Below are positions 1 through 10,299 of a DNA stretch of 64,000 nt, piece by piece. The notes beneath the pieces were generated by a model. That model searched no databases, was not told where the DNA came from, and saw nothing but the letters and a program-made list of their open reading frames with translations. Source of the stretch: Zoogloeaceae bacterium (GTDB taxonomy: Bacteria > Pseudomonadota > Gammaproteobacteria > Burkholderiales > Rhodocyclaceae); contig JAIRPW010000041.1 in NCBI GenBank assembly GCA_031256795.1, positions 1-64,000 of the forward strand. Reading direction: 5' to 3'. The first letter of the stretch is position 1, and every line of letters begins with the position of its first letter. The translations under genes were made by a program, and so were the position numbers.

Positions 1-86
<86 letters not shown>

Positions 87-293
87 ACCGACCCGCGCGG
101 TTTTTCGGGACATGCGGGACGCGGCGGGAAACAAGGCGATACACACGCTTCATGACGACACTCTCCTCTGACAAGATTTTGCTTTTGTTACATGATTTTA
201 TATCCAGCAGGAATAATTCCGCAAATTTACCTCTCTTCTATGCCGCAAGGCCAGCGGCCCGCGAAAGCGGGCAAACGCCGCGGGGAAAATTTT

Positions 294-1496
294 TTAGCGG
301 ACAAAAACCCGAATCCGGGCAAAGCGGCGTTTGCCAATTTGCAGAATCACGCTCTTCTCGCCGACGGGGAGCCTTCCCTGCGGTTCCGTAATTTTTTCGC
401 CATCCGCCTTAACGCCGCCCTGCCGGATCAGGCGAATCGCCTCCGAAGTGCTGGGCACAAGCCCCGCTTGCTTTAAAGCCTGCGCGACGGAAAGCCCATC
501 CGCCCCTTCTGCGGCAAGCGCTATTTCCGGCAAATCGTCTGGAATCTGCCCTTCCCGAAAACGCGCCGCAAAAGTCTCCTCGGCACGCGCGGACGCCGTC
601 TGACCATGAAAGCGCGCAACAAGCTCCCGCGCGAGCGCCGCCTTGACGCCGCGCGGATTCGCCCCCTCCTCCACCGAACGCCGCAACGCCGCAAGCTCCG
701 CCTCGCTCCTGAAAGAAAGCAGCTCGTAGTACCGCCACATCAGCGTATCCGAAATGGACATGAGCTTGCCGAACATCTCTTCCGGCGGCTCGTCAATGCC
801 GACATAGTTGCCCAGCGACTTGGACATCTTGTTGACGCCGTCCAGACCCACCAAAAGCGGCATGGTCAGCACACATTGCGGCGACAACCCTTCGTGCTTC
901 TGCAATTCGCGCCCAACCAAAAGGTTAAACTTCTGATCTGTCCCGCCCAATTCCACATCGGCTTTCAGCGCGACAGAATCATAGCCCTGGCAAAGCGGAT
1001 ACAAAAACTCATGAATGGCGATCGGCTGCCCCTTGCCGTAACGCTTGGCAAAATCATCCCGCTCCAGCATTCTGGCCACCGTATGCCGCGCGGCCAAACG
1101 AATCATGCCCGCCGCGCCCAGCGTGTCAAACCACGCGGAATTCAACACGACGCGCGTTTTCTCCGCGTCCAAAATCTTGAACACCTGCTCCTGATAGGTG
1201 CGCGCGTTTTCCTGAATCTGCTCGCGGGAAAGCGGCGGACGAGTCGCGTTTTTGCCGCTGGGATCCCCAATCATCCCGGTAAAATCGCCAATCAGGAAAA
1301 AAACCTCATGCCCCAATTCCTGAAAATGGCGCAGCTTATTGAGCAGCACGGTATGCCCCAAGTGCAAATCCGGCGCGGTCGGGTCAAACCCGGCTTTCAC
1401 CCGCAAGGGGCGGTTTTCCTTGAGTTTCTCGACAAGCTCCGCTTCAATCAGCAGCTCTTCGCTGCCGCGCCTGATGTGCCGCAATACGCTGTCCAT
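294..1496 (-). CDS. tyrS: Tyrosyl-tRNA synthetase
   Basis: This cytoplasmic class I aminoacyl-tRNA synthetase charges tRNA-Tyr with tyrosine. The 400-residue protein shows the HIGH-type motif HLGH at residues 45-48 and KMSKS at 223-227 of the Rossmann catalytic core, and an S4-type RNA-binding domain over roughly the last 65 residues. The length fits the roughly 400-residue TyrS form common in betaproteobacteria. The frame is open 20 codons further upstream, but the ATG at 1496 has a clear GGAGG ribosome site about nine bases before it and matches the family N-terminus. The longer version would overlap htpG, which ends 25 bases upstream. The two genes are probably co-transcribed, htpG first. 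The bases from 87 to 293 downstream hold no convincing gene. Confidence 0.96.
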   Translation of the reverse strand: MDSVLRHIRRGSEELLIEAELVEKLKENRPLRVKAGFDPTAPDLHLGHTVLLNKLRHFQELGHEVFFLIGDFTGMIGDPSGKNATRPPLSREQIQENARTYQEQVFKILDAEKTRVVLNSAWFDTLGAAGMIRLAARHTVARMLERDDFAKRYGKGQPIAIHEFLYPLCQGYDSVALKADVELGGTDQKFNLLVGRELQKHEGLSPQCVLTMPLLVGLDGVNKMSKSLGNYVGIDEPPEEMFGKLMSISDTLMWRYYELLSFRSEAELAALRRSVEEGANPRGVKAALARELVARFHGQTASARAEETFAARFREGQIPDDLPEIALAAEGADGLSVAQALKQAGLVPSTSEAIRLIRQGGVKADGEKITEPQGRLPVGEKSVILQIGKRRFARIRVFVR

Positions 1497-1521
1497 CCGC
1501 CTGTTTTCCTCCGTCTTTTTC

Positions 1522-3450
1522 TCAGGAACCGACCGAAGCCTCGCCTGACAAAGCAAGCATCAGCGCATTGACGCGCTTGACAAAACCCGCGGGGTCTTCC
1601 AATTGTCCGCCCTCGGCCAATTCCGCCTGCTCAAAAAGAAGCGCCGCCCAGTCGTCAAAACGCGCGGTCTCCGTTTTGAGGCGCGTCACGGCGGGGTGAT
1701 TCGGGTTGATTTCCAAAATCGGCTTGACCTCCGGAGCATTCTGCCCGCTGGCTTTCAAAAGCCGCGCCAGATGCCCGGACACGTCAAAATCCTCCGTTAC
1801 AAGACAGGAAGGAGAATCCGTCAACCGGTGCGTCACCCGCACATCCTTAACCCGTTCCCCCAAAGACGCCTTGATTTTTTCGACCAGTTCCCGGTATTCC
1901 TCCGCCGCTTTCTCGCTTTCTTTCTTCTCCGCTTCGTCGGTCAGTTTCCCCAGGTCCAGGCCGCCGCGCGCCACCGATTGCAGAGGCTTACCCTCAAACT
2001 CCAAAAGATGCCCGACCACCCATTCATCCACGCGATCCGATAAAAGCAGCACTTCCACGCCCTTCTTGCGGAAAATTTCCAGATGCGGGCTGTGCTGGGC
2101 GGCCTTGAAAGAGTCAGCGGTCACGTAATAAATTTTTTCCTGCCCCTCCTTCATGCGGGCAAGGTAATCCTTGAGCGAAACCGTCTCTTCGGCGGAATCC
2201 GTATGCGTAGAAGCGAACCGCAAAAGCGCCGCGATTTTTTCCTTGTTGGCAAAATCCTCGCCCACGCCTTCCTTCAGAGCCTTGCCGAATTCCCGCCAGA
2301 ACGCCGCGTATTTTTCGCGCTCCGCCGCGTCCTCGCTCGCCGCCAGATTCTCCAGCATGGAAAGCACCTTTTTGACGCAGCCCTGGCGAATCGCGTCAAT
2401 ATCACGCGACTCCTGCAATATCTCGCGCGAAATATTCAGCGGCAAATCCGCGGAATCCACCACGCCGCGCACAAAGCGCAAATAAAGCGGCATCAGCTTT
2501 TCCGCGTCGTCCATAATAAACACGCGCCGCACATAGAGCTTTACGCCGTGCCGGGCATGGCGATCCCAAAGGTCAAAAGGCGCGCGCGCGGGAATATAGA
2601 GCAACTCTGTATATTCCTGCTTGCCTTCCACCTTCGCGTGAGTCCAGGCGAGCGGATCCTCAAAATCATGCGCGACGTGCTTATAAAACGCGCGGTATTC
2701 CTCGTCGCTAATCTCCGCCTTGGCGCGCGCCCAAAGCGCGCTGGCCTGATTGATGGTCTCTTCCTCGCCGCTTCGCACATTTTCCTTTTTTTCCTCGTCC
2801 CATGTTTCCCCCGCCATGCGAATGGGCAAAGTAATGTGATCAGAATATTTGCGGATAATGGCTTTCAACCGCCAGCCGTCCAGAAACTCATCTTCTCCCT
2901 CGCGCAAATGCAGAATTACATCCGTGCCGCGCGTTTCCTTTTCCGTAATTTCCACGGAAAAATCGCCTTCTCCCGCCGATTCCCAGCGTACCGCCTGATC
3001 CGCCGCAACCCCCGCGCGGCGGGAAACGACCGTCACCTTGTCCGCCACGATAAAAGAAGAATAAAACCCAACGCCAAACTGCCCAATCAAGCGCGCGTCC
3101 CGCGCCTGATCCCCCGTCAGCGACTTGAAAAATTCCTGCGTGCCCGATTTGGCAATCGTACCCAGATGCGCGATCGCCTCCTCGCGGGACAAACCGACGC
3201 CATTGTCAGAAATCGTGATCGTGCGCGCCTCGCGGTCAAAATCAACGCGAATGACAAGCGCGGCGTCGTCGCCATACAGCGCGTCATTGTTCAGCGCCTC
3301 AAAACGCAATTTGTCGCAAGCGTCCGATGCGTTGGAAATCAGCTCGCGCAGGAAAATTTCCTTATTGCTGTACAGCGAGTGAATCATCAGCCGCAAAAGC
3401 TGCGTAACTTCCGTCTGAAAGCCCAGAGTTTCCTTAGGAGAATGAGTCAT
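1522..3450 (-). CDS. htpG: Chaperone protein HtpG (Hsp90 family)
   Basis: HtpG is the bacterial Hsp90, a dimeric ATP-dependent chaperone of the cytoplasm that remodels client proteins, often under heat or oxidative stress. The 642-residue protein has the full three-domain length. The N-terminal GHKL ATPase domain shows the catalytic Glu36 in [16 protein letters not shown] at 82-87 and GQFGVGF near 123-129, and the middle and C-terminal dimerisation domains follow. The ATG at 3450 has a GGGAG site upstream. It lies between the sppA-like gene and tyrS on the same strand, with 111 bases separating it from the former. I do not see an obvious heat-shock promoter in that gap. Confidence 0.97.
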   Translation of the reverse strand: MTHSPKETLGFQTEVTQLLRLMIHSLYSNKEIFLRELISNASDACDKLRFEALNNDALYGDDAALVIRVDFDREARTITISDNGVGLSREEAIAHLGTIAKSGTQEFFKSLTGDQARDARLIGQFGVGFYSSFIVADKVTVVSRRAGVAADQAVRWESAGEGDFSVEITEKETRGTDVILHLREGEDEFLDGWRLKAIIRKYSDHITLPIRMAGETWDEEKKENVRSGEEETINQASALWARAKAEISDEEYRAFYKHVAHDFEDPLAWTHAKVEGKQEYTELLYIPARAPFDLWDRHARHGVKLYVRRVFIMDDAEKLMPLYLRFVRGVVDSADLPLNISREILQESRDIDAIRQGCVKKVLSMLENLAASEDAAEREKYAAFWREFGKALKEGVGEDFANKEKIAALLRFASTHTDSAEETVSLKDYLARMKEGQEKIYYVTADSFKAAQHSPHLEIFRKKGVEVLLLSDRVDEWVVGHLLEFEGKPLQSVARGGLDLGKLTDEAEKKESEKAAEEYRELVEKIKASLGERVKDVRVTHRLTDSPSCLVTEDFDVSGHLARLLKASGQNAPEVKPILEINPNHPAVTRLKTETARFDDWAALLFEQAELAEGGQLEDPAGFVKRVNALMLALSGEASVGS

Positions 3451-3561
3451 AAATGCGCTCCCGTGCGTGGTTTGTAGTTTGAAAAGACGGACAGGGATAT
3501 GGGGCGGGCGTCCGAAATTTCAAGAGCGTGAAACTAGGCGGACGACAACCCGCCCGCCTTT

Positions 3562-4548
3562 TCAACGCAAAGCCCCGCCGTGCTCCGCTTCGCGCATTTG
3601 TCCGAAAAAAGCCTGCTTCAGGCTCCCCATCGCGCTGGCTCCCAAACGCTTGGCAAAACGCTCCGCGAAATTTTCCTTGACAGAAAAATCCACAATCTTT
3701 TCCGCCTTGATTTCATCGCGCGCCACTCCCGCCACCGTATTGAAGCCATCCGCCAAACCCATCTCCACGCTTCTCTCGCCGCTCCAGACAAGGCCGGAAA
3801 ATAGCTCCGGCGTCTCTTTCAGCCGCGCTCCGCGCCCTTCTTTCACCGCGGCGATAAACTGTTGATGCAATTCGTCTAACAAGCCCTGAACATGCGCCTT
3901 CTGGTTATCCCGCATGGGAGAAAACGGATCCAGAAAACCCTTGTTTTCCCCCGCCGTCATGAGCCGCCGCTCAACGCCCAGCTTGCTCATGGCGTCCGTA
4001 AAGCCGAAGCTGTCCATCAAGACGCCGATAGAGCCTACCAGGCTCGCCCGGTTCACATGAATTTTGTCCGCGCCCGCCGCGATGTAATACCCGCCGGAAG
4101 CGCACAGGTCTTCAATCACCACGTGCAGCGGGATCGTGGGATGCAGCTTTTTCTGCCGCCGCATTTCGTCAAAAATCATCCCGGACTGCACGGGCGACCC
4201 GCCCGGACTGTTGATGCGCAAAATTACGCCAGCGGTGTTTTTGTCCTTAAACGCGGCTCCTAGCGCCTCGTTAATATCCTCCGCGTCAATGTCGCCCTCC
4301 GCCTCAATGACCCCGTGCAGATCAATGAGCGCCGAATGCCGCCCGGAAGTTTCGGCGTTTTTCCCGCCCGCCCAGCCCATCATGACCGCCAGCAAAAAGA
4401 AAAGATAGGCAAAAGCCAAAATCTTGAAAAAGACTCCCCAGCGGCGGCGCGCCCGCTGTTCCTTCAAAGCGGCGAACACCAAGGTTTCCAGCGTTTTCTG
4501 CTCCCAGACCCCGGAAGTCCGGCTGGAAGATTCATCCGATACGCTCAT
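3562..4548 (-). CDS. S49 family signal peptide peptidase, short SppA type
   Basis: Short SppA-type peptidases are inner-membrane serine proteases that degrade cleaved signal peptides and possibly other membrane peptides. The 328-residue protein has one membrane segment at about residues 41-60, followed by a single S49 domain. The likely catalytic pair is visible: Ser151 in DLCASGGYY and Lys203 in GENKGFLDPF, as in SppA36-type enzymes. Half the length of E. coli SppA is normal for this short subfamily. The gene starts 20 bases after purM ends, so the two are probably co-transcribed. The choice of substrate is family knowledge and cannot be read from the sequence. Confidence 0.88.
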   Translation of the reverse strand: MSVSDESSSRTSGVWEQKTLETLVFAALKEQRARRRWGVFFKILAFAYLFFLLAVMMGWAGGKNAETSGRHSALIDLHGVIEAEGDIDAEDINEALGAAFKDKNTAGVILRINSPGGSPVQSGMIFDEMRRQKKLHPTIPLHVVIEDLCASGGYYIAAGADKIHVNRASLVGSIGVLMDSFGFTDAMSKLGVERRLMTAGENKGFLDPFSPMRDNQKAHVQGLLDELHQQFIAAVKEGRGARLKETPELFSGLVWSGERSVEMGLADGFNTVAGVARDEIKAEKIVDFSVKENFAERFAKRLGASAMGSLKQAFFGQMREAEHGGALR

Positions 4549-4568
4549 ACAAACTATCCAAAAACAAG

Positions 4569-5615
4569 TTAATCAATTTGCGTTTGCGGCTCATTATCGC
4601 GCCGCGCCCGAATTTCGCCCACGCAAAACGCGCGTTCGCCCGCCTCTTCAAGACAAGCGCGCGCAAAAGCCGCGTCCTCTTTCGCCACAATGACGACCAT
4701 GCCAATTCCGCAGTTGAACACCCGGCGCATTTCGTTTTCCGCAACCGCGCCTTCCCGCTGCAGCCAATCAAACAACGGCGGGCGCGGCCAGGCGGATTGC
4801 TCCAGAAAGGCCGCGACATTCCCCGGAAGAACACGCGGCACATTCTCCAAAAGGCCGCCCCCCGTAATATGCGCCATGCCCTTTACCGTAATTTTCTCCA
4901 TCAGCGCCCGCAAGGCGGCCACGTAAATGCGGGTGGGCGTCATCACCGCGTCGGCCAGCGTTACGCCGCCGTCAAACGGCGCGTCAAGATCCGGGCGGGC
5001 GCGCTCAATGATTTTGCGCAGCAGGGAATATCCGTTGGAATGCGCCCCGGAAGAAGCCAGACCCAACACGACGTCCCCCGGACAAATCCCGCGACCGTCA
5101 ATCAGCCGCGATTTTTCCGCCACGCCCACCGCAAAACCCGCGAGATCATATTCGCCTTCCGGATACATCCCCGGCATTTCCGCCGTCTCGCCGCCGATCA
5201 GGGCGCACCCCGCCAGCTCGCAGCCGCGCGCAATGCCGCGCATAACCCGCTCCGCCCTATCCACATCCAGTTTGCCGCAGGAAAAATAATCCAAAAAGAA
5301 CAAAGGCTCGGCGCCCTGCACCAAAATGTCATTGACGCTCATGGCAACCAAATCTTGCCCTATCGTGTCATGCCGGTTAAGGGCAAAAGCAAGTTTCAGC
5401 TTGGTTCCGACGCCATCCGTGCCGGAAACCAGCACGGGCTCGCGGTAACGATCCGGCATCGCAAACAGCGCGCCAAATCCGCCAATGCCGCCCAGCACCC
5501 CTTCGCGCCGCGTCTTGCGCGCCAAAGGTTTGATTCGCTCAACGAGCGCGTCGCCCGCGTCAATATCCACGCCCGCGTCCCGGTACGAAAGCGAAGGGCC
5601 TTGAGTCGTTGTCAT
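4569..5615 (-). CDS. purM: Phosphoribosylformylglycinamidine cyclo-ligase (AIR synthetase)
   Basis: PurM closes the imidazole ring in purine synthesis, converting FGAM and ATP to aminoimidazole ribonucleotide in the cytoplasm. With the ATG at 5615 the protein has 348 residues, the family norm. It contains the phosphate-binding motif GTDGVGTKL at 65-73, the SVNDIL segment near 93-98 and the [10 protein letters not shown] segment of the C-terminal half. An in-frame ATG at 5657 would add 14 residues with no homology expected, and neither start has a strong ribosome site. purM precedes the sppA-like gene by 20 bases. In many betaproteobacteria it is next to a permease gene and hda, which are not seen beside it here. 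Confidence 0.95.
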   Translation of the reverse strand: MTTTQGPSLSYRDAGVDIDAGDALVERIKPLARKTRREGVLGGIGGFGALFAMPDRYREPVLVSGTDGVGTKLKLAFALNRHDTIGQDLVAMSVNDILVQGAEPLFFLDYFSCGKLDVDRAERVMRGIARGCELAGCALIGGETAEMPGMYPEGEYDLAGFAVGVAEKSRLIDGRGICPGDVVLGLASSGAHSNGYSLLRKIIERARPDLDAPFDGGVTLADAVMTPTRIYVAALRALMEKITVKGMAHITGGGLLENVPRVLPGNVAAFLEQSAWPRPPLFDWLQREGAVAENEMRRVFNCGIGMVVIVAKEDAAFARACLEEAGERAFCVGEIRARRDNEPQTQID

Positions 5616-5690
5616 GGTTGCCAGAAAATCCCGCGCGAAACAAAAAGAGATTGTCATTCTACCCGAAGCGGCCTTGTTTTCGCCGCCCTT

Positions 5691-6764
5691 TCATGCCGCG
5701 TCCTCTCCCGCGCCTCCTTGCGCCTCCCTGTCCAGCAGCATCGCGTCGCCATAGCTGAAAAACCGATAGCGCTCGGCAACGGCGCGCGCGTACGCGGCGC
5801 GAATCCTCTCCCGTCCCGCAAAAGCGGAAACCAAAATGAAAAGCGTAGAGCGCGGCAAATGGAAATTTGTAATCAGACGATCCACGACACGAAAGCGAAA
5901 ACCCGGCGTAATAAAAAGCCCGGTCTCTCCTTCGCCCGCCGCAACCGTTCCGTTTTCCCGCGCGGCGGACTCCAGCGCGCGCAGGGAAGTCGTTCCCACC
6001 GCGATCACTTTCCCGCCCGCCTCGCGGGTTCTGGCAATCGCCTCCGCCGTAGCTGCGGGAATACAGTACCGCTCACGGTGCATCTTGTGTTCCGCGAGGC
6101 TTTCGCAGCGAACCGGCTGAAAAGTTCCCGCGCCGACGTGTAAAGTCAGCCGCGCCACCTGAACGCCGCGCGCCGCAAGCCGCGCAAAAAGCGCTTCGTC
6201 AAAATGCAGCCCTGCCGTAGGCGCGGCGACCGCGCCCGGATTTTGGGCGTAAACGGTTTGATAGCGAATTTCGTCCTCCGCCGTCGGCAGGCGCGTAATG
6301 TAGGGCGGCAGCGGCGTCTGTCCGTAGCGCTCCGCGAGACGCCAGAAATCCTCGGATTCCTTTTCCAGTTCCAGCGCGAAAAGATCGTCGTCGCGCCCCG
6401 TAACCCGCGCGTAAAAGGCGCGCGCCAAAAAAAGACGCGCCCCTTCGCGCGGCGGCTTGCTGGCGCGTATCTGCGCTTCCGCGCGCCGCGCGTCAAGAAC
6501 GCGCTCCAGGAGTACCTCCACCTTGCCGCCGCTCTCCTTTTCCCCAAAAAACCGCGCGCGAAAAACGCGGGTATCGTTGATGAGCAAAAGATCGCCCGGC
6601 GAAAGAAGCTCCGGCAAATCGGAAAAAACCCCGCGCGCGAAATCCCCGGAACGCGAAACGCGCAAAAGACGGCTATCCGCGCGATTTGGAACGGGATGCT
6701 GGGCAATCAGCGCCTCCGGCAAATCAAAATCAAAATCCCGCAAGAAAAGAGAAGAGGTAGACAT
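5691..6764 (-). CDS. queA: S-adenosylmethionine:tRNA ribosyltransferase-isomerase
   Basis: QueA transfers and isomerises the ribosyl part of SAM onto preQ1 at the tRNA wobble position, making epoxyqueuosine in the cytoplasm. The 357-residue protein covers the family end to end, from the [14 protein letters not shown] start to the [10 protein letters not shown] and [16 protein letters not shown] segments near the C-terminus. The ATG at 6764 is the only sensible start, although no good ribosome site precedes it. The usual partner tgt does not follow. The next gene in the same direction is purM, 75 bases downstream, so the queuosine genes are split here. Confidence 0.95.
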   Translation of the reverse strand: MSTSSLFLRDFDFDLPEALIAQHPVPNRADSRLLRVSRSGDFARGVFSDLPELLSPGDLLLINDTRVFRARFFGEKESGGKVEVLLERVLDARRAEAQIRASKPPREGARLFLARAFYARVTGRDDDLFALELEKESEDFWRLAERYGQTPLPPYITRLPTAEDEIRYQTVYAQNPGAVAAPTAGLHFDEALFARLAARGVQVARLTLHVGAGTFQPVRCESLAEHKMHRERYCIPAATAEAIARTREAGGKVIAVGTTSLRALESAARENGTVAAGEGETGLFITPGFRFRVVDRLITNFHLPRSTLFILVSAFAGRERIRAAYARAVAERYRFFSYGDAMLLDREAQGGAGEDAA

Positions 6765-6844
6765 GAGAAAAGAAAAGCCGTCGGCGCTTAAAAAATTCCG
6801 GCATGCGCATCGGACACGTCTTTCGCCGCAAACAAAGAAGGGAA

Positions 6845-7453
6845 TTATTCCGCCGCAGATTCCCGGCGCAGTTTTTCGGCCAGCGGCAGAATGTCCCGCT
6901 CCAGAGCCTCCGGCGTGATCGGGCCAATCTGCTTGAAGCGGATAACGCCGCCCTTGTCAATCAAATATGTCTCTGGAACGCCGTAGACGCCGTAATCCAT
7001 TCCCACGCGCCCGTCCGCGTCCATCACGGAAAACACATACGGGTCCCCGCGCGTATCCAGCCATTGCCGCGCGCGCTCCTCAATCAGGCGGCGCTCGGCG
7101 GTCTCGTCCAGCTTCTCCATGTCCAGACTCGCGTCCCCGCGCGCTTCCTTGTAATTCAGGCCGATAATCGGCAAGATTTCCCGCCGCTCGCGCGCCAAGC
7201 GCACCAAAAGCGGATGCTCCGCGCGGCAAGAGACGCACCACGAAGCCCAAACGTTCAGCAGCCATACCCTCCCTTTCATTTCTTCTGGAGAAAAAGGCGC
7301 GCCGCTGTCCAACCGAGGCAGCGAAAACGCAGGGGCGGGCTTTCCCAAAAGCGGCGACGGAATTTCCCGCGGGTCGCGGGTCAAACCAACGGCCAAGAGC
7401 GCCATGAGCGCAAAAAAACCAACGAACAGCCAGAGATAACGATTTTTCAGCAT
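6845..7453 (-). CDS. ccmG: Thiol:disulfide oxidoreductase CcmG/DsbE
   Basis: CcmG is the membrane-anchored periplasmic thioredoxin of cytochrome c maturation (System I). It keeps the cysteines of apocytochrome or of CcmH reduced for haem attachment. The protein has 202 residues: an N-terminal anchor at about 7-24, then a thioredoxin fold with the active site WCVSC (Cys73 and Cys76) and the cis-proline segment [12 protein letters not shown]. The ATG at 7453 overlaps the ccmF stop by seven bases (ATGCTGA), which indicates translational coupling and rules out the 35-codon upstream extension of the frame. The expected next gene, ccmH, is absent and queA follows after 80 bases. Confidence 0.93.
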   Translation of the reverse strand: MLKNRYLWLFVGFFALMALLAVGLTRDPREIPSPLLGKPAPAFSLPRLDSGAPFSPEEMKGRVWLLNVWASWCVSCRAEHPLLVRLARERREILPIIGLNYKEARGDASLDMEKLDETAERRLIEERARQWLDTRGDPYVFSVMDADGRVGMDYGVYGVPETYLIDKGGVIRFKQIGPITPEALERDILPLAEKLRRESAAE

Positions 7454-9432
7454 GAACCGCTTTCCCTCCGTAAAGAGGACGAGAAACGACTGCGGCGATA
7501 ACGGCGATCCAGCATCGCCAAAATGCCGCCCAGCGCCATTAAGAAACAGCCGCCCCATATCCAGTTAACCAGCGGTTTGTAGTACACGCGCGCCACCCAT
7601 TCGCCATCGGGACGAGCGCGATCCAGAGGCTCGCCCAGCGAAACATACACGTCGCGGAAAAACCCGCTGTCAATCGCGGCTTCCGTCATGGGCATGGCGG
7701 AGCTGTAGTAAAAACGCTTTTCCGGGAAAAGCCGCCGCAAAAAACGTCCCTGCCGCGACAATTCCATCTCCCCCTGCCAGGCGGAATAATTGACGCCCGG
7801 CATTTCCCGCATTCCCAGGAAACGGAACGTGTAGCCGGAAATTTCCACGGTATCGCCCGCCGCCATCCTGACGTCTTTTTCTTCCGAAAAAACGCTGACA
7901 ACCGCAACCCCCGCGACAAATACCGCAACGCCGACATGCGCCAAATGCATTCCCCAAAAAGAGAGCGGCTGACGAAAACAGGAACGCAACAGACTTTCCT
8001 TTCCGCGCGCGGCGCTTGCCTGCCGCAGAAACTGATACTTGGCGCCTATAAAAATCCAGACCGCGAAAAAGAATCCCAGCGCGCTGGGAAAATTCCACGC
8101 GCCATAGCAAAACGGCAGCGCCGCCGCCGCCGCAAGCGCGGCGACAAACGGCAGCCGAAGATCGCTTGCCGTATTCTTCCAGAGCGTCTCTTTCCAGCGC
8201 ACAAAGGGAATGACGCCCAGCAAAAACAGAAGCGGCCACATCATCGGCACAAAAACGGCCTCAAAATACGGCGGCCCCACTGAAATCTTGCCCGCATTCC
8301 AAGCGTCGACAATCAGCGGATACAGCGTCCCCAAAAGCACCGTGCCGCCCGCGGCGGCCAAAAGAACATTATTGGCCAGCAGAAAAGACTCGCGGGAAAA
8401 CAGGGCGAATCGTCCGCCCAGGCCCACAGAGGGCGCGCGCCAAACAAAAAGCAACAGGGAAAGCCCCAGGACAACCGCCAAAAAAATCAGAATGAACACG
8501 CCCCGCGCGGGGTCGCTGGCAAAAGCATGTACGGAAGTCAGCACACCGGATCGCACCAGGAAAGTTCCCAGCAAGGAAAGCGAGAACGCTAAAATCGCCA
8601 AAAACGCCGTCCAGTTCTTGAAGCAGCCGCGCTTTTCCGTAGCGGCCAGAGAGTGCAGCAAGGCGACGCCAATCAGCCAGGGCATAAACGAAGCGTTTTC
8701 CACCGGGTCCCAAAACCACCACCCGCCCCAGCCCAGTTCGTAATATGCCCACCAGGAACCGCAGGCAATGCCCAGGGTAAGAAAAATCCAGGCGGCGAGC
8801 GTCCAGGGGCGCGACCAGCGCGCCCACGCCGCGTCCAGCCGCCCGGCGAGCAAGGCCGCGATCGCAAAAGCGTACGCGACAGAAAATCCGACATACCCCA
8901 TATAAAGCAGCGGCGGATGCACCACCAAACCCGGATCTTGCAGCATCGGATTCAGATCCCGCCCTTCCGCCGCTCCGGGGAAAAGCCGCAAAAAAGGATT
9001 GGAAGTCAGCAAAATGAACAACAGAAAGCCAGCGGCAATCAGGCAAAGCACCCCCAGGATTCGCGCGCGAAGCGCATCCGGCAGACTCCGGGAAAAAATC
9101 CGCGCCGCGAGCGTCCAGCCGCACAGCATCAAAAGCCAAAGCAAAAGCGATCCCTCATGCCCGCCCCATACGCCCGCGATACGGTACACAAGCGGCAAAA
9201 GAGAATTGGAGTGCCACGCGACATAGCGCACGGAAAAATCATTGTTCACAAAGGCCAGCGTAAGGCACAAATACGCGAACCCCACCGTGAAAAACAACGC
9301 CAGCGCGCCAGATTTGGCACAAGACGTCCAGGCAAGACGCCCCGTCTGCGCGCCCCAAAGGGAAAAAACACCCGTAAAGAGCGCGACAGGAAACGCAAGA
9401 ATCAAAGAAAAATGACCGATTTCCGTAAGCAT
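7447..9432 (-). CDS. ccmF: Haem lyase CcmF
   Basis: CcmF is the integral membrane component that, with CcmH, attaches haem delivered by CcmE to apocytochrome c in the periplasm. The 661-residue protein has many hydrophobic segments, the GVWGGHEGSLLLW segment near 87-99 and the tryptophan-rich WWD signature GWGGWWFWDPVEN at 235-247, which forms the haem-handling site. Conserved periplasmic histidines are visible at 92 and 172. It starts 23 bases after ccmE and overlaps ccmG by seven bases, so it lies inside a tight operon. Length and motifs are complete, so there is no sign of decay. Confidence 0.96.
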   Translation of the reverse strand: MLTEIGHFSLILAFPVALFTGVFSLWGAQTGRLAWTSCAKSGALALFFTVGFAYLCLTLAFVNNDFSVRYVAWHSNSLLPLVYRIAGVWGGHEGSLLLWLLMLCGWTLAARIFSRSLPDALRARILGVLCLIAAGFLLFILLTSNPFLRLFPGAAEGRDLNPMLQDPGLVVHPPLLYMGYVGFSVAYAFAIAALLAGRLDAAWARWSRPWTLAAWIFLTLGIACGSWWAYYELGWGGWWFWDPVENASFMPWLIGVALLHSLAATEKRGCFKNWTAFLAILAFSLSLLGTFLVRSGVLTSVHAFASDPARGVFILIFLAVVLGLSLLLFVWRAPSVGLGGRFALFSRESFLLANNVLLAAAGGTVLLGTLYPLIVDAWNAGKISVGPPYFEAVFVPMMWPLLFLLGVIPFVRWKETLWKNTASDLRLPFVAALAAAAALPFCYGAWNFPSALGFFFAVWIFIGAKYQFLRQASAARGKESLLRSCFRQPLSFWGMHLAHVGVAVFVAGVAVVSVFSEEKDVRMAAGDTVEISGYTFRFLGMREMPGVNYSAWQGEMELSRQGRFLRRLFPEKRFYYSSAMPMTEAAIDSGFFRDVYVSLGEPLDRARPDGEWVARVYYKPLVNWIWGGCFLMALGGILAMLDRRYRRSRFSSSLRRESGSC

Positions 9433-9455
9433 GAATTTGAGGAACGCAAAAAAAT

Positions 9456-9932
9456 TTAAGGCGCAGAAACGGCGGCCGCCTCGCCCGCGCGCAGTTCCCT
9501 GACGCCTTCCGCGTGGGATTTTTGCAGCGCGGCGGCGGCTTCGGGCGGCATATAGTTTTCATCGTGCTTGGCGAGCACTTCCTGCGCGGTAAACACGCCG
9601 TCTTCCGCGAGCTTGCCTTGCGCGACCGCGCCTTTGCCCTCCGAAAAAAGATCGGGCAGGACGCCTTTATACCGCACAGTCAGTTCCGCGGACGCATCCG
9701 TCAAAATAAAGCGCGAAGTGACGCCGTCCGGCTCGCGCGCGAACGAGCCGACTTTGACAAGACCGCCCACGCGAAAAAGCCGGCCTTTGGGCGCTTTACC
9801 CGCCGCGACTTCCGAAGGCGCGTGAAAAAAGGAAAGATTGCTGTTCAGAGCAGAAAGGACCAGCGCCGCTATCACGCCCAAAACCGCGAGCGCGCCCAAA
9901 ATAACAAAAAGGCGCTGATGCCGCTTTTTCAC
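9456..9932 (-). CDS. ccmE: Cytochrome c maturation haem chaperone CcmE
   Basis: CcmE carries haem in the periplasm, bound covalently to a histidine, from CcmC to CcmF. The 158-residue protein has an N-terminal membrane anchor at about 8-28 and an OB-fold domain ending in [10 protein letters not shown], where His123 is the haem-attachment residue and the following tyrosine is also conserved. The start is GTG at 9932 and overlaps the ccmD stop by four bases, a typical coupled junction. The Ala/Glu-rich tail after residue 130 is unremarkable. Confidence 0.95.
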   Translation of the reverse strand: MKKRHQRLFVILGALAVLGVIAALVLSALNSNLSFFHAPSEVAAGKAPKGRLFRVGGLVKVGSFAREPDGVTSRFILTDASAELTVRYKGVLPDLFSEGKGAVAQGKLAEDGVFTAQEVLAKHDENYMPPEAAAALQKSHAEGVRELRAGEAAAVSAP

Positions 9933-10165
9933 TGCGCGCCCCGCGCGGCTTCGCCGACGTCATTTTCCGTAAGAACGGCGGCGGGCGGTCTTTCCGCCTT
10001 GCCCGTCCGCGAAGAATCCGCCAAACGCCGCCGGACAAGACGCAGCCGCCGCCTGACCCACCAGGATTCCAAAACCATGAGCAGCGCGACCATGCCCAGA
10101 GAACTCCAGACATAGAGACCATGCTCGCCCATGCGCAAAAAATCGGAAAAACTGTGCCAGTACAT
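9929..10165 (-). CDS. ccmD: Haem exporter protein CcmD
   Basis: CcmD is a small single-span membrane protein that helps release holo-CcmE from the CcmABC complex. With the ATG at 10165 it has 78 residues. It begins [20 protein letters not shown], the typical CcmD pattern, followed by one membrane helix at about 17-36 and a basic cytoplasmic tail. An in-frame TTG at 10186 would add seven residues. It overlaps ccmE by four bases. The odd point is context: CcmD works with CcmABC, yet no ccmA, ccmB or ccmC lies upstream, where the c-di-GMP protein gene ends at 10300. Confidence 0.85.
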   Translation of the reverse strand: MYWHSFSDFLRMGEHGLYVWSSLGMVALLMVLESWWVRRRLRLVRRRLADSSRTGKAERPPAAVLTENDVGEAARGAQ

Positions 10166-10242
10166 GGAAACCCACAGGAAAAGCAAAATCGTCGAAAGAC
10201 GAATTTCAAAGAAAAAGCGCGAAAGCCGCGCCGTGAGGCGGC

Positions 10243-10271
10243 ATTGTGCTAGCTCAGGCGCAAAGCGTCAA
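10243..10271 (-). promoter_or_regulatory. Promoter for ccmDEFG
   Basis: On the minus strand TTGACG (10271-10266) is followed after exactly 17 bases by CACAAT (10248-10243), a good sigma-70 match with five of six and four of six consensus bases. It lies between the end of the c-di-GMP gene and ccmD, about 78 bases before the ccmD ATG. It would explain how ccmDEFG is expressed without ccmABC upstream. Confidence 0.6.
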
Positions 10272-10299
10272 GAATTCTGAAAAGCGCGGCCGGGGGAAA

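Noticed and set aside
257-272. GCCCGC-GAAA-GCGGGC hairpin after tyrS as a terminator
   Set aside because: No U-tract follows on the minus strand, and the region near the contig end is of doubtful quality.
606-1571. Long open frame antisense to tyrS (about 320 codons)
   Set aside because: It is the mirror of a strongly coding frame in GC-rich DNA. The translation is Arg/His/Gln-rich with no family resemblance and no ribosome site.
4578-6143. Very long open frame antisense to purM and queA (about 520 codons)
   Set aside because: It crosses two clear genes on the other strand and has shadow-type composition, an effect of codon usage with few antisense stops.
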